A stretch of DNA of 64,000 nucleotides from Prosthecodimorpha staleyi (GCF_018729455.1 NZ_JAHHZF010000008.1:260886-324885), one strand, 5' to 3'. Positions 8,360-17,729 are shown, counted from the stretch's first letter. Made by a program: numbers and translations. The notes: generated by a model not told the origin, from the sequence alone.

Positions 8360-8527
8360 ATGACCAAGTTCGCTCACTTCCTGAAGGACGAGTCGGGCGC
8401 CACCGCGATCGAGTACGGCCTGATCGCTTCGCTGATCGCCATCGCGATCATCGCCGGTGCGACCGCCCTCGGCACCACGCTGAACGACTCGTTCAACTAC
8501 ATCAAGAGCAAGATCAAGACCTCGTAA
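8360..8527 (+). CDS. flp: Flp/Fap-type major pilin prepilin
   Basis: A 55-residue prepilin. Short leader MTKFAHFLKDESG ends at the Gly where CpaA cuts; the mature part starts ATAIEYGLIASLIAIAIIAG with the Glu-Tyr pair of the Flp family at +4/+5, and ends in a short Lys-rich tail (YIKSKIKTS). This is the structural subunit of the Tad pilus. It is the first plus-strand gene of the locus, has its own AT-rich promoter region, and is followed by a strong hairpin, which would allow high expression separately from the machinery genes. Confidence 0.93.
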   Translation: MTKFAHFLKDESGATAIEYGLIASLIAIAIIAGATALGTTLNDSFNYIKSKIKTS

Positions 8528-8554
8528 TCCGAGGGGCGATCGGGCCCTCGACAG

Positions 8555-8580
8555 ACGGCGGCAGGGCAACCTGCCGCCGT
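8555..8580 (+). terminator. Hairpin with GCAA tetraloop after flp
   Basis: A perfect 11-base-pair stem (ACGGCGGCAGG / CCTGCCGCCGT) closed by a GCAA tetraloop, 28 bases after the flp stop, followed only by TTGCG. It may be a partial terminator or a 3' stabiliser that raises pilin mRNA above the downstream cpa message. Confidence 0.65.
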
Positions 8581-8782
8581 TTGCGTCTCCGGGGCTCCGA
8601 TCGGGAGGGAAGGTTATCCATCCGTCCCGATCGAACCGAATCAACATCTCTTTGACTGCCAAAGTCTGGGATCTCGGCATCGGTTCAAGTCTTCGCGAAG
8701 GCCGTTACCAATGCGCAACCGGTTTCGATCAGGCTGCAACGGTCGCGACCCTTCGGATCGCCTTCCTGCCGGCGGAGTGGCC

Positions 8783-8965
8783 ATGACACGCAGGCTCTTG
8801 CGCTGCCTCGCCGACGACCGGGCGGCGACCGCCGTCGAATACAGTCTGGTCGGCGCCCTGATCGCGGTCGCGATCGTGGTCGCCGTGACGGCGCTGTCGA
8901 CCGGCCTGTCCGATGCCTACGGCATGCTGCGCGACCGCATCGGTGCCTCGGTCCGGTCGGGTTAA
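8783..8965 (+). CDS. Second Flp-like small pilin
   Basis: A 60-residue protein with the prepilin layout: MTRRLLRCLADDRA leader, then ATAVEYSLVGALIAVAIVVAV, with the Glu-Tyr pair as in Flp. The residue before the cut site is Ala instead of Gly, which is unusual for a CpaA substrate. The Met at 8783 follows GGAG by 4 bases; the frame is open to 8711. It may be a minor pilin or a paralogue drifting away from processing. It lies between flp and cpaA on the same strand. Confidence 0.75.
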   Translation: MTRRLLRCLADDRAATAVEYSLVGALIAVAIVVAVTALSTGLSDAYGMLRDRIGASVRSG

Positions 8966-9023
8966 CCCGGCCTTCAGCCGCCCGCGGCGATGATCGCCCG
9001 GCGTGATCGTATGGAGTGGAGCC

Positions 9024-9521
9024 ATGCTCGAGCCGGCTGTTGCCGTGGTCTTCCCCCTGCTCGTCGCCTACGCGGCGGTGACGGACTTCCTGACCATGAC
9101 CATCGCGAACCGGGTCTCGATCCTGCTCGTGGCCTTCTTCCTGCTGCTCGCTCCCTTCGTCGGCATGACGCCGGCGGCCTTCGGGCTGCATTTCGCGGCG
9201 GCTTTCGCGGTCTTTGCGGCCGGCTACATCTGCTTCGTCTGCGGCTGGATGGGCGGCGGCGACGTGAAGTTCGGCGCCGCCGTGGCGCTCTGGCTGGGCA
9301 TGCCGCACCTGCTCGAGTTCATGATCCTGTTCTCGCTCTACGGCGGTGCGCTGACGCTGTTCGTGCTGGTGATCTCGAAGCATCTGGAGCCGTTGCCGGT
9401 GCTGCAGCTGGGCTTCCTGGCCAAGTTCGCCGAGAAGCGGACTGTTCCGTACGGAATTGCCCTCGCGGCGGCAGCCCTGACGGTCTACCCGAAGTCGATC
9501 TGGGTGCAGAGCATCATCTGA
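9024..9521 (+). CDS. cpaA: Prepilin peptidase CpaA/TadV
   Basis: A 165-residue polytopic membrane protease of the A24 family. The two catalytic Asp are seen in AYAAVTDFLTMTIANR (residues about 14-29) and in the GxGD-type motif GWMGGGDVKFG (residues about 75-85). It cuts the Gly-hydrophobic junction of Flp and TadE-type prepilins. ATG at 9024 has GGAGTGGAG 3-11 bases upstream, better than the GTG at 9003. It lacks the N-terminal methylase domain of PilD, as is normal for this group. Confidence 0.92.
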   Translation: MLEPAVAVVFPLLVAYAAVTDFLTMTIANRVSILLVAFFLLLAPFVGMTPAAFGLHFAAAFAVFAAGYICFVCGWMGGGDVKFGAAVALWLGMPHLLEFMILFSLYGGALTLFVLVISKHLEPLPVLQLGFLAKFAEKRTVPYGIALAAAALTVYPKSIWVQSII

Positions 9522-9701
9522 CGACCCGACGATCGACGCCGCGCAGGCCCGGCGCTGCGGATGAACCTGTGCATGACCGGCGGTTCACGTTTGCTTAGGT
9601 AAACTTCAAAACGTCTCATTAACCATACTTGAACCATTGCTGATCGAAACTCACGGGCGAAAGGGGCATGGGTCCCGATTGTCGCCCGAAGAGTCGAAGC
9701 C

Positions 9702-10511
9702 ATGAAAGTCGCGCGTCTCCTGGTATTGACCGTCGCCATCGGCGCAGGGCTGGCCGCCGCCATGGTGGCGACCAGCATGATCGGCACCAACGAGGCCCCG
9801 CCGTCCACGCCCGTCGCCGACGCCCCCGCGCCGCGGATGGATACGGTCGAGGTCCTGGTGCTCGGCCGCGACATCCCGATGGGCGGCAAGGTCGCGGCGG
9901 CCGATCTCATCTGGCAGCCCTGGCCGAAGAGCGGCATGAGCGAGGCCTATATCGCCAAGGCCAACCGCCCCAACGCGACGCTCGAACTGGTCGGCACCAT
10001 CGCCCGGCAGCCGATCGCGGCCGGCGAGCCGGTGCGCGAGGGCCGGCTGATCAAGTCGGATCGCGGCTACATGTCGGTGATCCTGTCGCCGGGCATGCGC
10101 GCCCTGGCGGTCGAGGTCAAGGCCGTCTCCACGGCCGGCGGCTTCGTCCTGCCGAACGACCATGTCGACATCATCCTGACCCGCGCCGCGCCGAAGACCG
10201 CAGGATCTTCGGGCGGCGACCCGTTCGTTTCCGAGACCCTGCTGACCAACATCCGCGTCCTCGCCATCGACCAGCAGGTGATCGAGAAGGGCGAGCCGGC
10301 GGTGGTGGCGCGCGATACCGCGACGCTCGAGCTGACCCCGCGCCAGGTCGAGATCGTCGCCCAGGCGCAGCAGCTCGGCACCATCTCGCTGGTCCTGCGC
10401 TCCATCCGGGATGCCGACGTGCCGATCGCCGACGACGGCAACCGAAACGAGGCGACGAGTGCCGTCCGGGTGGTGCGCTACGGCGTCACCAGCCGGGTGA
10501 CGACGCGCTGA
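9702..10511 (+). CDS. cpaB: Flp pilus assembly protein CpaB (RcpC)
   Basis: A 269-residue protein with an N-terminal membrane anchor (VARLLVLTVAIGAGLAAAMV), then a SAF domain (VEVLVLGRDIPMGGKV, residues about 47-115) and the CpaB C-terminal region (LSPGMRALAVEVKAV; LTNIRVLAID; LELTPRQVEIVAQAQQLG). It acts in the periplasm as a partner of the CpaC secretin. The 180 bases before it (9522-9701) are AT-rich around 9597-9650 and probably hold an internal promoter. cpaC follows after 38 bases. Confidence 0.9.
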   Translation: MKVARLLVLTVAIGAGLAAAMVATSMIGTNEAPPSTPVADAPAPRMDTVEVLVLGRDIPMGGKVAAADLIWQPWPKSGMSEAYIAKANRPNATLELVGTIARQPIAAGEPVREGRLIKSDRGYMSVILSPGMRALAVEVKAVSTAGGFVLPNDHVDIILTRAAPKTAGSSGGDPFVSETLLTNIRVLAIDQQVIEKGEPAVVARDTATLELTPRQVEIVAQAQQLGTISLVLRSIRDADVPIADDGNRNEATSAVRVVRYGVTSRVTTR

Positions 10512-10549
10512 GGCCGACGGTCCGGTCCGCTCCGATCCGAGAGGAAATC

Positions 10550-12052
10550 ATGGTTCGCACATTCCTTTCAGTGGCTTTCCTGGCAGTGGCCGCGCTGGCC
10601 GCCGGCCCGGGCCTGACAGGCGGAACCGTCCTGGCGGCGGAGACCGGCGGTGCGTGGCGCGGACAGAATGCCGCGCCGCGGCCGCTGAAACTCGCTGTCT
10701 CGAAGTCGACCATCATCGACTTCGACGAGGAGATCCGCGACGTCCTGGTCTCCAACCCGCAGATCGCCGATGCGGTGGTGCGCACCAACCGGCGCCTCTA
10801 TCTGCTTGGCAACAAGTTCGGCACCACCAACGTCGTCGTATTCGGCGGCAACGGCCGCCAGATCGCCAACTACGAACTCCAGGTCCAGCCCGATACGGCG
10901 ACGCTGGAGGGCCTCCTGCGCCGGCTCGTGCCGACCGGGGACATCAAGGTCGAGGCGGTCGCCGGAACGGTCGTGCTGAGCGGGTCCGTGCGCAGCCCGT
11001 CCGATGCCATGCAGGCGCTCGAAGTCGCCAGCCGCTTCGTCGGGGCGCCGGTCGGCGGCGGTACCACGGGCTCGACGGCCGCGGCGGGCGGCGGCGGTTC
11101 CTCGGCCAGTTCGACCGGCGATTCGCTGCAGGTGGTCAATGCGCTGACCATCCGCGGCAAGGATCAGGTGATGCTCAAGGTGACCATCGCCGAAGTGCAG
11201 CGCTCGGTCGTCAAGCAGCTCGGCATCGATCTCGCCGCCGTCGCCACCGGCGGCAGTTTCACGACCGCCTTCGCGACCTCCAACCCCTTCGCGGTCAACG
11301 GCTCCTCCGGTGCCGGCCTGGTGCCCTATTCGAGCGGCACGCCGACCTTCTCGAACGTCAACGGCAACAACCGCTTCCAGGCGACCGTCCAGGCCCTGGA
11401 GCAGAACGGCCTGATGCGCACCCTGGCCGAACCGACGCTGACCGCCATCTCGGGCGAGGAGGCGACCTTCCTGGTCGGCGGCGAGTTCCCGATCCCGGTG
11501 TCGCAGCAGAACGGCTCGATCACGGTCGAATTCAAGAAATACGGCATCGCGCTCAGCTTCGTGCCGGTCGTCCTGGCCGAAGGCCGCATCAGCGTCAAGG
11601 TCAACACGGAAGTCTCCGAGCCGACCTCGGAAGGCTCCTTCTCGATCGGCAGTTCGACCTCGTCGTCGCTCAACATCCAGGCACTGCGCGTCCGCCGCGC
11701 GGATTCCACTCTCGAGGTGCCGTCGGGCGGCACGATCGTGATGGCCGGTCTGATCCGCGACGACGTGCGCCAGTCCCTGGCCGGCGTTCCGGGCGCGATG
11801 AGCCTGCCGATCCTCGGCGCGCTGTTCCGCAGCCGGGACTACCAGCGCTCGCAGAGCGAACTGGCGATCTTCGTCCAGCCGATCGTCGTGCAGCCGGTCG
11901 CGCCCGGCAAGCTGATCCGGCCGGACCAGAACTTCCAGGCGTCCTCGGATTCCGCCGCGACCTTCCTCGGCCGGCTGAACCGCACCTATCGATCCGACGG
12001 CCGTTCGACCGCCGGCGCCTATCATGGCCAGTACGGCTTCATCTACGAATAA
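10550..12052 (+). CDS. cpaC: Outer-membrane secretin CpaC (RcpA)
   Basis: A 500-residue secretin. Signal peptide (residues about 1-27), N-terminal pilus domain (LAVSKSTIIDFDEEIRDVLV, later LLGNKFGTTNVVVFGGNGR), a BON-like segment (residues about 110-150), a Gly/Ser-rich linker, then the secretin domain with RTLAEPTLTAISGEEATFLV, GGEFPIPVSQ and the C-terminal VPSGGTIVMAGLI / LPILGALFRS motifs. It forms the outer-membrane channel for the pilus. GAGAGGAAATC supplies the ribosome-binding site. cpaD starts 10 bases after its stop. Confidence 0.93.
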   Translation: MVRTFLSVAFLAVAALAAGPGLTGGTVLAAETGGAWRGQNAAPRPLKLAVSKSTIIDFDEEIRDVLVSNPQIADAVVRTNRRLYLLGNKFGTTNVVVFGGNGRQIANYELQVQPDTATLEGLLRRLVPTGDIKVEAVAGTVVLSGSVRSPSDAMQALEVASRFVGAPVGGGTTGSTAAAGGGGSSASSTGDSLQVVNALTIRGKDQVMLKVTIAEVQRSVVKQLGIDLAAVATGGSFTTAFATSNPFAVNGSSGAGLVPYSSGTPTFSNVNGNNRFQATVQALEQNGLMRTLAEPTLTAISGEEATFLVGGEFPIPVSQQNGSITVEFKKYGIALSFVPVVLAEGRISVKVNTEVSEPTSEGSFSIGSSTSSSLNIQALRVRRADSTLEVPSGGTIVMAGLIRDDVRQSLAGVPGAMSLPILGALFRSRDYQRSQSELAIFVQPIVVQPVAPGKLIRPDQNFQASSDSAATFLGRLNRTYRSDGRSTAGAYHGQYGFIYE

Positions 12053-12062
12053 GGGTGGTCCG

Positions 12063-12806
12063 ATGCGTCCCTCCGATTCCGCTCCGACCCGTTCCGGTGC
12101 CGCCGGTGCTCCGGGTCTGGCGACTGCGCTCGCCGCCGCCGCGCTGATGCTCGCCGGCTGCTCCGGCGTTCCCAAGTCGGAACCGACCATCACCGGCTCG
12201 GTCCCGCATGACGGCTACCGGACACGGCATCCGATCGTGCTTTCCGAATCCGCCGAGACACTGGACATTCCGGTCGGCTCGCAGTCCGGCCGGCTCACCG
12301 AGACGACCGCCGAGACCGTTGCGGCCTTCGGCGCCCAGTCGCGCGAGCGCGGCGCGAGCGGGGTGACGATCCTGGTGCCGAGCGGCTCCGGCAACGAGAC
12401 CGCCGCCTACCAGATGTCGCGCGCGGTCAAGACCGCCTTGCAGCGCGGCGGCGTGCCCGCCCACGCCATCAGTCTCGCGCCCTACAAGGTCGAGCAGGCC
12501 GCCGCCGATGCACCGATCCGTCTCGCCTATCCGCGCGTCGTGGCGGGCGTGCCGCATGCCTGCGGCACCTGGCCCGATCAGGTGGTCGGCCAGTTCGACA
12601 ACACCGACTACTACAATTTCGGCTGCGCCTATCAGGCCAACATCGCCGCCATGGTGGTCGACCCGAGCGATCTGGTGACGCCGAAAGGCATGCCGGCCTC
12701 GGACGCCACCAGGCGCACCACCGTCATCTCGAAATACCGCCAGGGCGCGCCGACCAAGTCGGAAACCGCCCTGGACAAGAAGTCGATCTCGAATATCGGG
12801 AACTGA
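12063..12806 (+). CDS. cpaD: Pilus assembly lipoprotein CpaD
   Basis: A 247-residue lipoprotein. Signal peptide ending in the lipobox LMLAGC; mature part with GASGVTILVPSGSGNE and the CpaD hallmark region HACGTWPDQVV, NYYNFGCAYQANIAAMV-like (here DYYNFGCAYQANIAAMV) and VVDPSDLVTPKGMPASDATR. Thought to help place or support the secretin. Start at 12063 begins the signal peptide; the frame is open to 12024 inside cpaC. Directly followed by cpaE (1 base between). Confidence 0.92.
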   Translation: MRPSDSAPTRSGAAGAPGLATALAAAALMLAGCSGVPKSEPTITGSVPHDGYRTRHPIVLSESAETLDIPVGSQSGRLTETTAETVAAFGAQSRERGASGVTILVPSGSGNETAAYQMSRAVKTALQRGGVPAHAISLAPYKVEQAAADAPIRLAYPRVVAGVPHACGTWPDQVVGQFDNTDYYNFGCAYQANIAAMVVDPSDLVTPKGMPASDATRRTTVISKYRQGAPTKSETALDKKSISNIGN

Positions 12807-12807
12807 C

Positions 12808-14049
12808 ATGAGCCCTGCGGACAAGATCATGCCCGGCCTCGATCTCAGGTCGATCCCGCGCATCGCCGTGCAGGCCTTCTGCGAGACGAAGGAGGTGGCC
12901 GATGTCGTCGAGGCCGCCGCCGCCGACCGCCGCATGGTCAAGGCCCATACCAAGGTGCAGACCGGCGGGCTCGCCGCGGCGGTGGAATTCTATGGCACCG
13001 CGCCGACCCCGAACCTCGTCATCGTCGAATCGCGCGAGGGTCGTGATGTGATCCTCGGCCAGCTCGACCAGTTGGCCGAGAATTGCGACCCCGGCTCGAA
13101 GGTGATCGTGATCGGGCATATCAACGACGTGATTCTCTATCGTGAGCTGACGCGGCGCGGCGTCTCGGAATACATGGTCGCGCCGATCTCGGTGTTCGAT
13201 CTCATTCGCGAGATCGGTGAAATCTACTACAAGCCCGATGCTGCGCCGCTCGGCCGCACGGTCGCCTTCGTCGGCGCCAAGGGCGGCTGCGGCGCCTCGA
13301 CGCTGTCGCACAATGTCGCCTGGGCTTGCGCCAAGACCTACAATCACGAGGTGGTGCTGGCCGATCTCGACCTCGCCTTCGGCACGGCGGGGCTGGACTT
13401 CAACCTCGACCCGACCCAGGGCATCGGCGATGCGCTGGCGGCGCCCGAGCGGGTCGACGATGTCTATCTCGACCGTCTGCTCGCCAAATGCGCCGAGAAT
13501 CTCCACCTGCTGGCCGCCCCGGCGACGCTCGACCGCGCCTACGAATATGACGAGGGCGCGTTCGATCCGATCATCGATGCCACCCGCACCGGGGTGCCGA
13601 TCGTGGTTCTGGACGTGCCGCATCTTTGGAACGGCTGGGTCCGGCGGGTGCTGCGCTCGGTCGACGAGGCGGTGCTGGTCTGCGCCCCCGACCTCGCCAA
13701 TCTGCGCAACGCCAAGAACCTGGCCGACACCTTGAAGCAGGCGCGCCCGAACGATGCGCCGCCGCGCCTGGTCATGAACATGGTCGGCGTCCCGAAGCGG
13801 CCGGAGATCAAGCCGGAAGAATTCGCCAAGGCGCTCGGTCTGCCGATCACCGCGCAGATCCCGTTCGACGCCGCCCTGTTCGGCACCGCCTCGAACAACG
13901 GCCAGATGATCGCCGAGACCGATCCGAAAAGCGCGGTCGGCGAAACCTTCCGCCATCTCGCGCAGGTCGTCACCGGCAAGCACGAAATCAAGAAGGCGAG
14001 GCGCTCTCCCTTCGCGCCGCTGCTGGCGCGGTTGCGGGGTGCCAAGTGA
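12808..14049 (+). CDS. cpaE: CpaE/TadZ pilus localisation ATPase-like protein
   Basis: A 413-residue protein of two parts: a receiver-like N-terminal domain (residues about 20-135, lacking a clear phospho-acceptor Asp) and a MinD/ParA-like domain starting at AFVGAKGGCGASTLSHNVAW (residues about 151-170), a deviant Walker A with KGGCGAS. VVLADLDLAFGTAGLDFNLD is the following ATPase segment. TadZ/CpaE proteins mark the pole or site where the Tad machine assembles. Cytosolic or membrane-associated. Immediately after cpaD, 43 bases before cpaF. Confidence 0.92.
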   Translation: MSPADKIMPGLDLRSIPRIAVQAFCETKEVADVVEAAAADRRMVKAHTKVQTGGLAAAVEFYGTAPTPNLVIVESREGRDVILGQLDQLAENCDPGSKVIVIGHINDVILYRELTRRGVSEYMVAPISVFDLIREIGEIYYKPDAAPLGRTVAFVGAKGGCGASTLSHNVAWACAKTYNHEVVLADLDLAFGTAGLDFNLDPTQGIGDALAAPERVDDVYLDRLLAKCAENLHLLAAPATLDRAYEYDEGAFDPIIDATRTGVPIVVLDVPHLWNGWVRRVLRSVDEAVLVCAPDLANLRNAKNLADTLKQARPNDAPPRLVMNMVGVPKRPEIKPEEFAKALGLPITAQIPFDAALFGTASNNGQMIAETDPKSAVGETFRHLAQVVTGKHEIKKARRSPFAPLLARLRGAK

Positions 14050-14092
14050 GCAGGTCCGCCGCCGCGCGTGACGCAGGTTCAGAGGACTGAGG

Positions 14093-15547
14093 ATGTTCGG
14101 TAAGCGCGGAGCATCAGGCACTGGAACGGTCCCGCCGCCCCCACCGAAACCGGTGTCGGCGGCGTCGGCCGGATCTTCGCGACCGCCCGAACCGTCGTCC
14201 CCGCCGGGGGCGGCGGATACGGCCATTCCGCCGAACCGCCCCGAGGCACGGCCGCGCTCGGAAGAATATTACGACGTCAAGAGCTCGATCTTCTCCGCGC
14301 TGATCGACACGATCGACCTCTCCCAGCTGGCCCGGCTCGATATCGAGTCCGCCCGCGAGGAGATCCGCGACGTCGTCAACGAGATCATCCAGCTGAAGAA
14401 CGTGGTGATGTCCATCGCCGAGCAGGAAGAGCTGCTCGAGGACATCGTCAACGACGTGCTCGGCTACGGTCCGCTCGAGCCGCTGCTGGCGCGCGACGAC
14501 ATCGCCGACATCATGGTCAACGGCGCCGAACGGACCTTCATCGAAGTGTCCGGCAAGGTGCAGCTGACCAATATCCGGTTCCGCGACAATCAGCAGCTGA
14601 TGAACATCTGCCAGCGCATCGTCAGCCAGGTCGGCCGGCGCGTCGACGAATCGAGCCCGATCTGCGACGCGCGCCTGCCCGACGGGTCGCGCGTCAACGT
14701 GATCGCTCCGCCGCTGGCCATCGACGGCCCGGCCCTCACCATCCGCAAGTTCAAGAAGGACAAGCTGACCCTCGACCAGCTGGTGAAGTTCGGCTCCATC
14801 TCGCCGGAGGGGGCGACCGTCCTGCAGGTGATCGGTCTCAGCCGGTGCAACGTCATCGTCTCGGGCGGCACCGGTTCGGGCAAGACGACGCTGCTCAACT
14901 GCCTGACGCGCTACATCGAGACCACCGAACGCATCGTCACCTGCGAGGACGCGGCCGAATTGCAGCTGCAGCAGCCGCATGTGGTGCGCCTGGAAACCCG
15001 TCCGCCGAACCTGGAGGGCGAGGGTCAGGTGACCATGCGCGACCTCGTCCGCAACTGCCTGCGCATGCGTCCCGAACGGATCATCGTCGGCGAGGTGCGC
15101 GGACCGGAGGCCTTCGACCTGTTGCAGGCGATGAACACGGGCCATGACGGCTCGATGGGCACGCTGCACGCCAACAGCCCGCGCGAGGCCCTGTCGCGCA
15201 TGGAATCCATGATCACGATGGGCGGCTTCTCGCTGCCCTCCAAGACCATCCGCGAGATGATCGTGTCCTCGGTCGACGTCATCGTCCAGGCCGCGCGCCT
15301 GCGCGACGGGTCGCGCCGGATCACGCACATCACCGAGGTGATGGGCATGGAAGGCGACGTGATCATCACCCAGGACCTGTTCCTCTACGAGATCCTCGGC
15401 GAGGACGAGCATGGCCGGATCATCGGCCGGCACCGCTCGACCGGCATCGGCCGGCCGCGCTTCTGGGAACGGGCGCGCTACTACAACCAGGAAAAGCGGT
15501 TGGCCGACGCGCTCGACAAGGCCGACATCGGCGAGGCGGCAGCGTGA
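14093..15547 (+). CDS. cpaF: Tad pilus assembly/retraction ATPase CpaF (TadA)
   Basis: A 484-residue type II/IV secretion ATPase. A Pro/Ser-rich N-terminus (residues about 10-55) precedes the N-terminal domain; Walker A is [14 protein letters not shown] (near residue 257), the Asp box/Walker B region is [20 protein letters not shown] and the His box [20 protein letters not shown]. Bifunctional motor for pilus extension and retraction in Caulobacter CpaF. Cytosolic hexamer working with TadB and TadC. Confidence 0.95.
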   Translation: MFGKRGASGTGTVPPPPPKPVSAASAGSSRPPEPSSPPGAADTAIPPNRPEARPRSEEYYDVKSSIFSALIDTIDLSQLARLDIESAREEIRDVVNEIIQLKNVVMSIAEQEELLEDIVNDVLGYGPLEPLLARDDIADIMVNGAERTFIEVSGKVQLTNIRFRDNQQLMNICQRIVSQVGRRVDESSPICDARLPDGSRVNVIAPPLAIDGPALTIRKFKKDKLTLDQLVKFGSISPEGATVLQVIGLSRCNVIVSGGTGSGKTTLLNCLTRYIETTERIVTCEDAAELQLQQPHVVRLETRPPNLEGEGQVTMRDLVRNCLRMRPERIIVGEVRGPEAFDLLQAMNTGHDGSMGTLHANSPREALSRMESMITMGGFSLPSKTIREMIVSSVDVIVQAARLRDGSRRITHITEVMGMEGDVIITQDLFLYEILGEDEHGRIIGRHRSTGIGRPRFWERARYYNQEKRLADALDKADIGEAAA

Positions 15548-15561
15548 CAGGAGCCGGGTGA

Positions 15562-16563
15562 ATGTTCGGGCCGACCTTCACAATCCTGGCCATTGCGGTG
15601 CTGGCCATGCTGTCGGCGGGCGGGATCGCCTGGGCGCTGCTCTATTCGCGCGTCCAGTCCGAGAACCTGACCGAGAAGCGCGTCGGCGCGCTGATCGACC
15701 GGGAGCGGGTCTCTTCGGAGAAGCGCATCCAGGCCGAGCAGAGCCAGCGCCGGCGTGGCATCCAGGATGCCATCCGCGATTTCGAGGCCAAGCAGCAGGC
15801 CAAGCTGAAGCAGAACGCCTCGCCGCCGCTCACGCTCCGGCTCAGTCAGGCCGGGCTGAAATGGACCAAGAAGAGCTTCTTCATCTTCTCGGTCCTGTGC
15901 GGGCTCGGCTTCGTCGTGCTGTCCCTGTTCATCAAGGCCAAACTGTTCATCGCCGCCGGCGCCTTCATCATCGGCGCCTTCGGCTTTCCGCGCTGGTTCC
16001 TGGCGTTCCGGCGCAAGCGGCGGATCAAGCAGTTCGTCGACGAATTGCCCAATGCGGTCGACGTGATCGTGCGCGGCATCAAGTCCGGCCTGCCGCTCGG
16101 CGACTGTCTGCGCATCATCGCCAACGAATCGCGCGAGCCGGTGCGCAGCGAGTTCCGCCAGATCGTCGAGGCGCAGCATATGGGCGTCCCGCTCGGCGAG
16201 GCCTGCCAGAAGCTGTTCGAGCGGATGCCGGTGCAGGAGGCCAACTTCTTCGGCATCGTGATCATGATCCAGCAGAAGGCCGGCGGCAATCTGTCCGAAA
16301 CGCTCGGCAACCTCTCGCGAGTCCTCCGCGACCGCAAGAAGATGCGCGCCAAGATCGCCGCCGTGTCGATGGAGGCCAAGGCCTCCGCCGGTATCATCGG
16401 CTCGCTGCCCGTGATCGTCTCGCTGCTCGTCTATGTCACGAGCCCGAACTACATCTCGGTGCTGTTCACGACGACGGCCGGCAACATGATCGTGGCGAGC
16501 GGCCTGCTCTACATGTTCATCGGGATCATGGTCATGAAGAAGATGATCAACTTCGATTTCTGA
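15562..16563 (+). CDS. tadB: Tad platform protein TadB
   Basis: A 333-residue inner-membrane platform protein of the type II secretion F family (PF00482). Membrane segments at residues about 5-25, 110-150 and two at the C-terminus surround the cytosolic F domain (VDELPNAVDVIVRGIKSGLPLG-like segment, later QQKAGGNLSETLGNL). It begins 14 bases after cpaF. TadB and TadC form the base plate that the CpaF motor turns. Confidence 0.92.
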   Translation: MFGPTFTILAIAVLAMLSAGGIAWALLYSRVQSENLTEKRVGALIDRERVSSEKRIQAEQSQRRRGIQDAIRDFEAKQQAKLKQNASPPLTLRLSQAGLKWTKKSFFIFSVLCGLGFVVLSLFIKAKLFIAAGAFIIGAFGFPRWFLAFRRKRRIKQFVDELPNAVDVIVRGIKSGLPLGDCLRIIANESREPVRSEFRQIVEAQHMGVPLGEACQKLFERMPVQEANFFGIVIMIQQKAGGNLSETLGNLSRVLRDRKKMRAKIAAVSMEAKASAGIIGSLPVIVSLLVYVTSPNYISVLFTTTAGNMIVASGLLYMFIGIMVMKKMINFDF

Positions 16564-16619
16564 CGGCGCGGTGCGCCCGGGAGCGGTGCGGCGACGGCGT
16601 GCGGCGGGCGGCCGCTTTC

Positions 16620-16674
16620 TAGTGGTTCGATCGAGACGGATGGTACCCGTCCGTCTCGTGAATCCGAACCACTA
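16620..16674. repeat. Long two-stage inverted repeat between tadB and tadC
   Basis: An outer 10-base arm (TAGTGGTTCG at 16620-16629 against CGAACCACTA at 16665-16674) encloses an inner 9-base arm (CGAGACGGA at 16632-16640 against TCCGTCTCG at 16650-16658). The whole folds into a nearly continuous hairpin of about 19 pairs. A similar downstream tail (CTCTTTGA) follows a related TCCGTC-CGAACC string near 8618-8656, suggesting a recurring element. Could be an RNA stability element or a mobile palindromic repeat. Confidence 0.6.
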
Positions 16675-16695
16675 ACTCTTTGATGACGTGATCAA

Positions 16696-16728
16696 AATCT
16701 GACATTTGCGGGACGCAAAGGTCAGATT
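16696..16728 (+). terminator. Second hairpin before tadC
   Basis: AATCTGAC-x-TTTGCG pairs with CGCAAA-x-GTCAGATT around a GGA loop: 14 pairs with one mismatch. No T-run follows, so it is more likely an RNase-protecting or attenuating structure than a full terminator. It ends 23 bases before the tadC ATG. Confidence 0.45.
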
Positions 16729-16751
16729 CTGACCACCAGACGGGTGACGGC

Positions 16752-17729
16752 ATGTTCAAGACCATCATGACGCTGATGACGGATCCGAGCTTCATGCTCG
16801 GCGTCCTCGTCGCCATCGGCGTCGCCGCCACGATCATCACCCTGACCATGCCGCTGCTGGAGCGCGACCAGTTGAAGACGCGCATGAAGGCGGTCGGCGT
16901 CGAGCGCGAGAAGATCCGGGCGCGCGAGCGGGCGCGGCTGGCGGCGGAATCGAAGATCAGCCTGCGCAACGAGCCGAAGGCCTATATGCGCGAGCTGGTC
17001 GACCGGTTCAATCTGCGCGAGACGCTCGCCGACGAGGGCACCCAGAACAAGCTGCGCATGGCCGGCTTCCGCGGCCAGGCGCCGATCACCGTCTATCTGT
17101 TCGCGCGCTTCGTGCTGCCCTTCGCGCTGTTCATCCTCGGCGCGACCTATTTCTTCGTGCTGGCCAAGGGATCGGCGACGCCGGCCGGCATGAAGGTGGC
17201 GTATTCGGTCGGCCTCGCCGGGCTCGGCCTCTATCTGCCCAACCTTTATCTCACCAACATGATCCAGAAGCGCCAGGTCTCGATCCGGCGTGCCTGGCCG
17301 GATGCGCTCGACCTGACGCTGATCTGTGTGGAATCCGGCATGTCGATCGAGGCGGCCTTCCGCCGGGTGGCCGAGGAGATCGGCTCCTCCTCGATCCCGC
17401 TCGCCGAGGAGATGTCGCTGACCTGCGCCGAACTCTCCTTCCTGCAGGAGCGGCGCAAGGCCTACGAGAACCTGGCCATGCGCACCGGCCTGGAATCGGT
17501 CAAGGGCGTGGTCACGGCGCTGATCCAGGCGGAGCGCTACGGCACGCCGCTCGGCCAGGCGCTGCGCGTGCTGTCGCAGGAAAGCCGCGACGCGCGCATG
17601 GCCGAGGCCGAGAAGAAGGCCGCCGCGCTGCCGCCCAAGCTGACCGTGCCGATGATCGTGTTCTTCCTGCCGGTGCTGTTCATCGTCATCATGGGTCCGG
17701 CCATGATCCAGCTGCTCAAGCTGAACTGA
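16752..17729 (+). CDS. tadC: Tad platform protein TadC
   Basis: A 325-residue partner of TadB with the same F-domain fold. Membrane segments near residues 13-33, 110-160 and the C-terminus; the F domain holds WPDALDLTLICVESGMSIEA and QAERYGTPLGQALRVLSQES. Normally adjacent to tadB; here a 188-base spacer with two hairpins lies between. GACGGGTGACGGC is the weak ribosome-binding region before the ATG. Confidence 0.92.
   Translation: MFKTIMTLMTDPSFMLGVLVAIGVAATIITLTMPLLERDQLKTRMKAVGVEREKIRARERARLAAESKISLRNEPKAYMRELVDRFNLRETLADEGTQNKLRMAGFRGQAPITVYLFARFVLPFALFILGATYFFVLAKGSATPAGMKVAYSVGLAGLGLYLPNLYLTNMIQKRQVSIRRAWPDALDLTLICVESGMSIEAAFRRVAEEIGSSSIPLAEEMSLTCAELSFLQERRKAYENLAMRTGLESVKGVVTALIQAERYGTPLGQALRVLSQESRDARMAEAEKKAAALPPKLTVPMIVFFLPVLFIVIMGPAMIQLLKLN

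Noticed and set aside
9003-9023. GTG start for cpaA
   Set aside because: The ATG at 9024 has a far better ribosome-binding site and gives the usual N-terminus.
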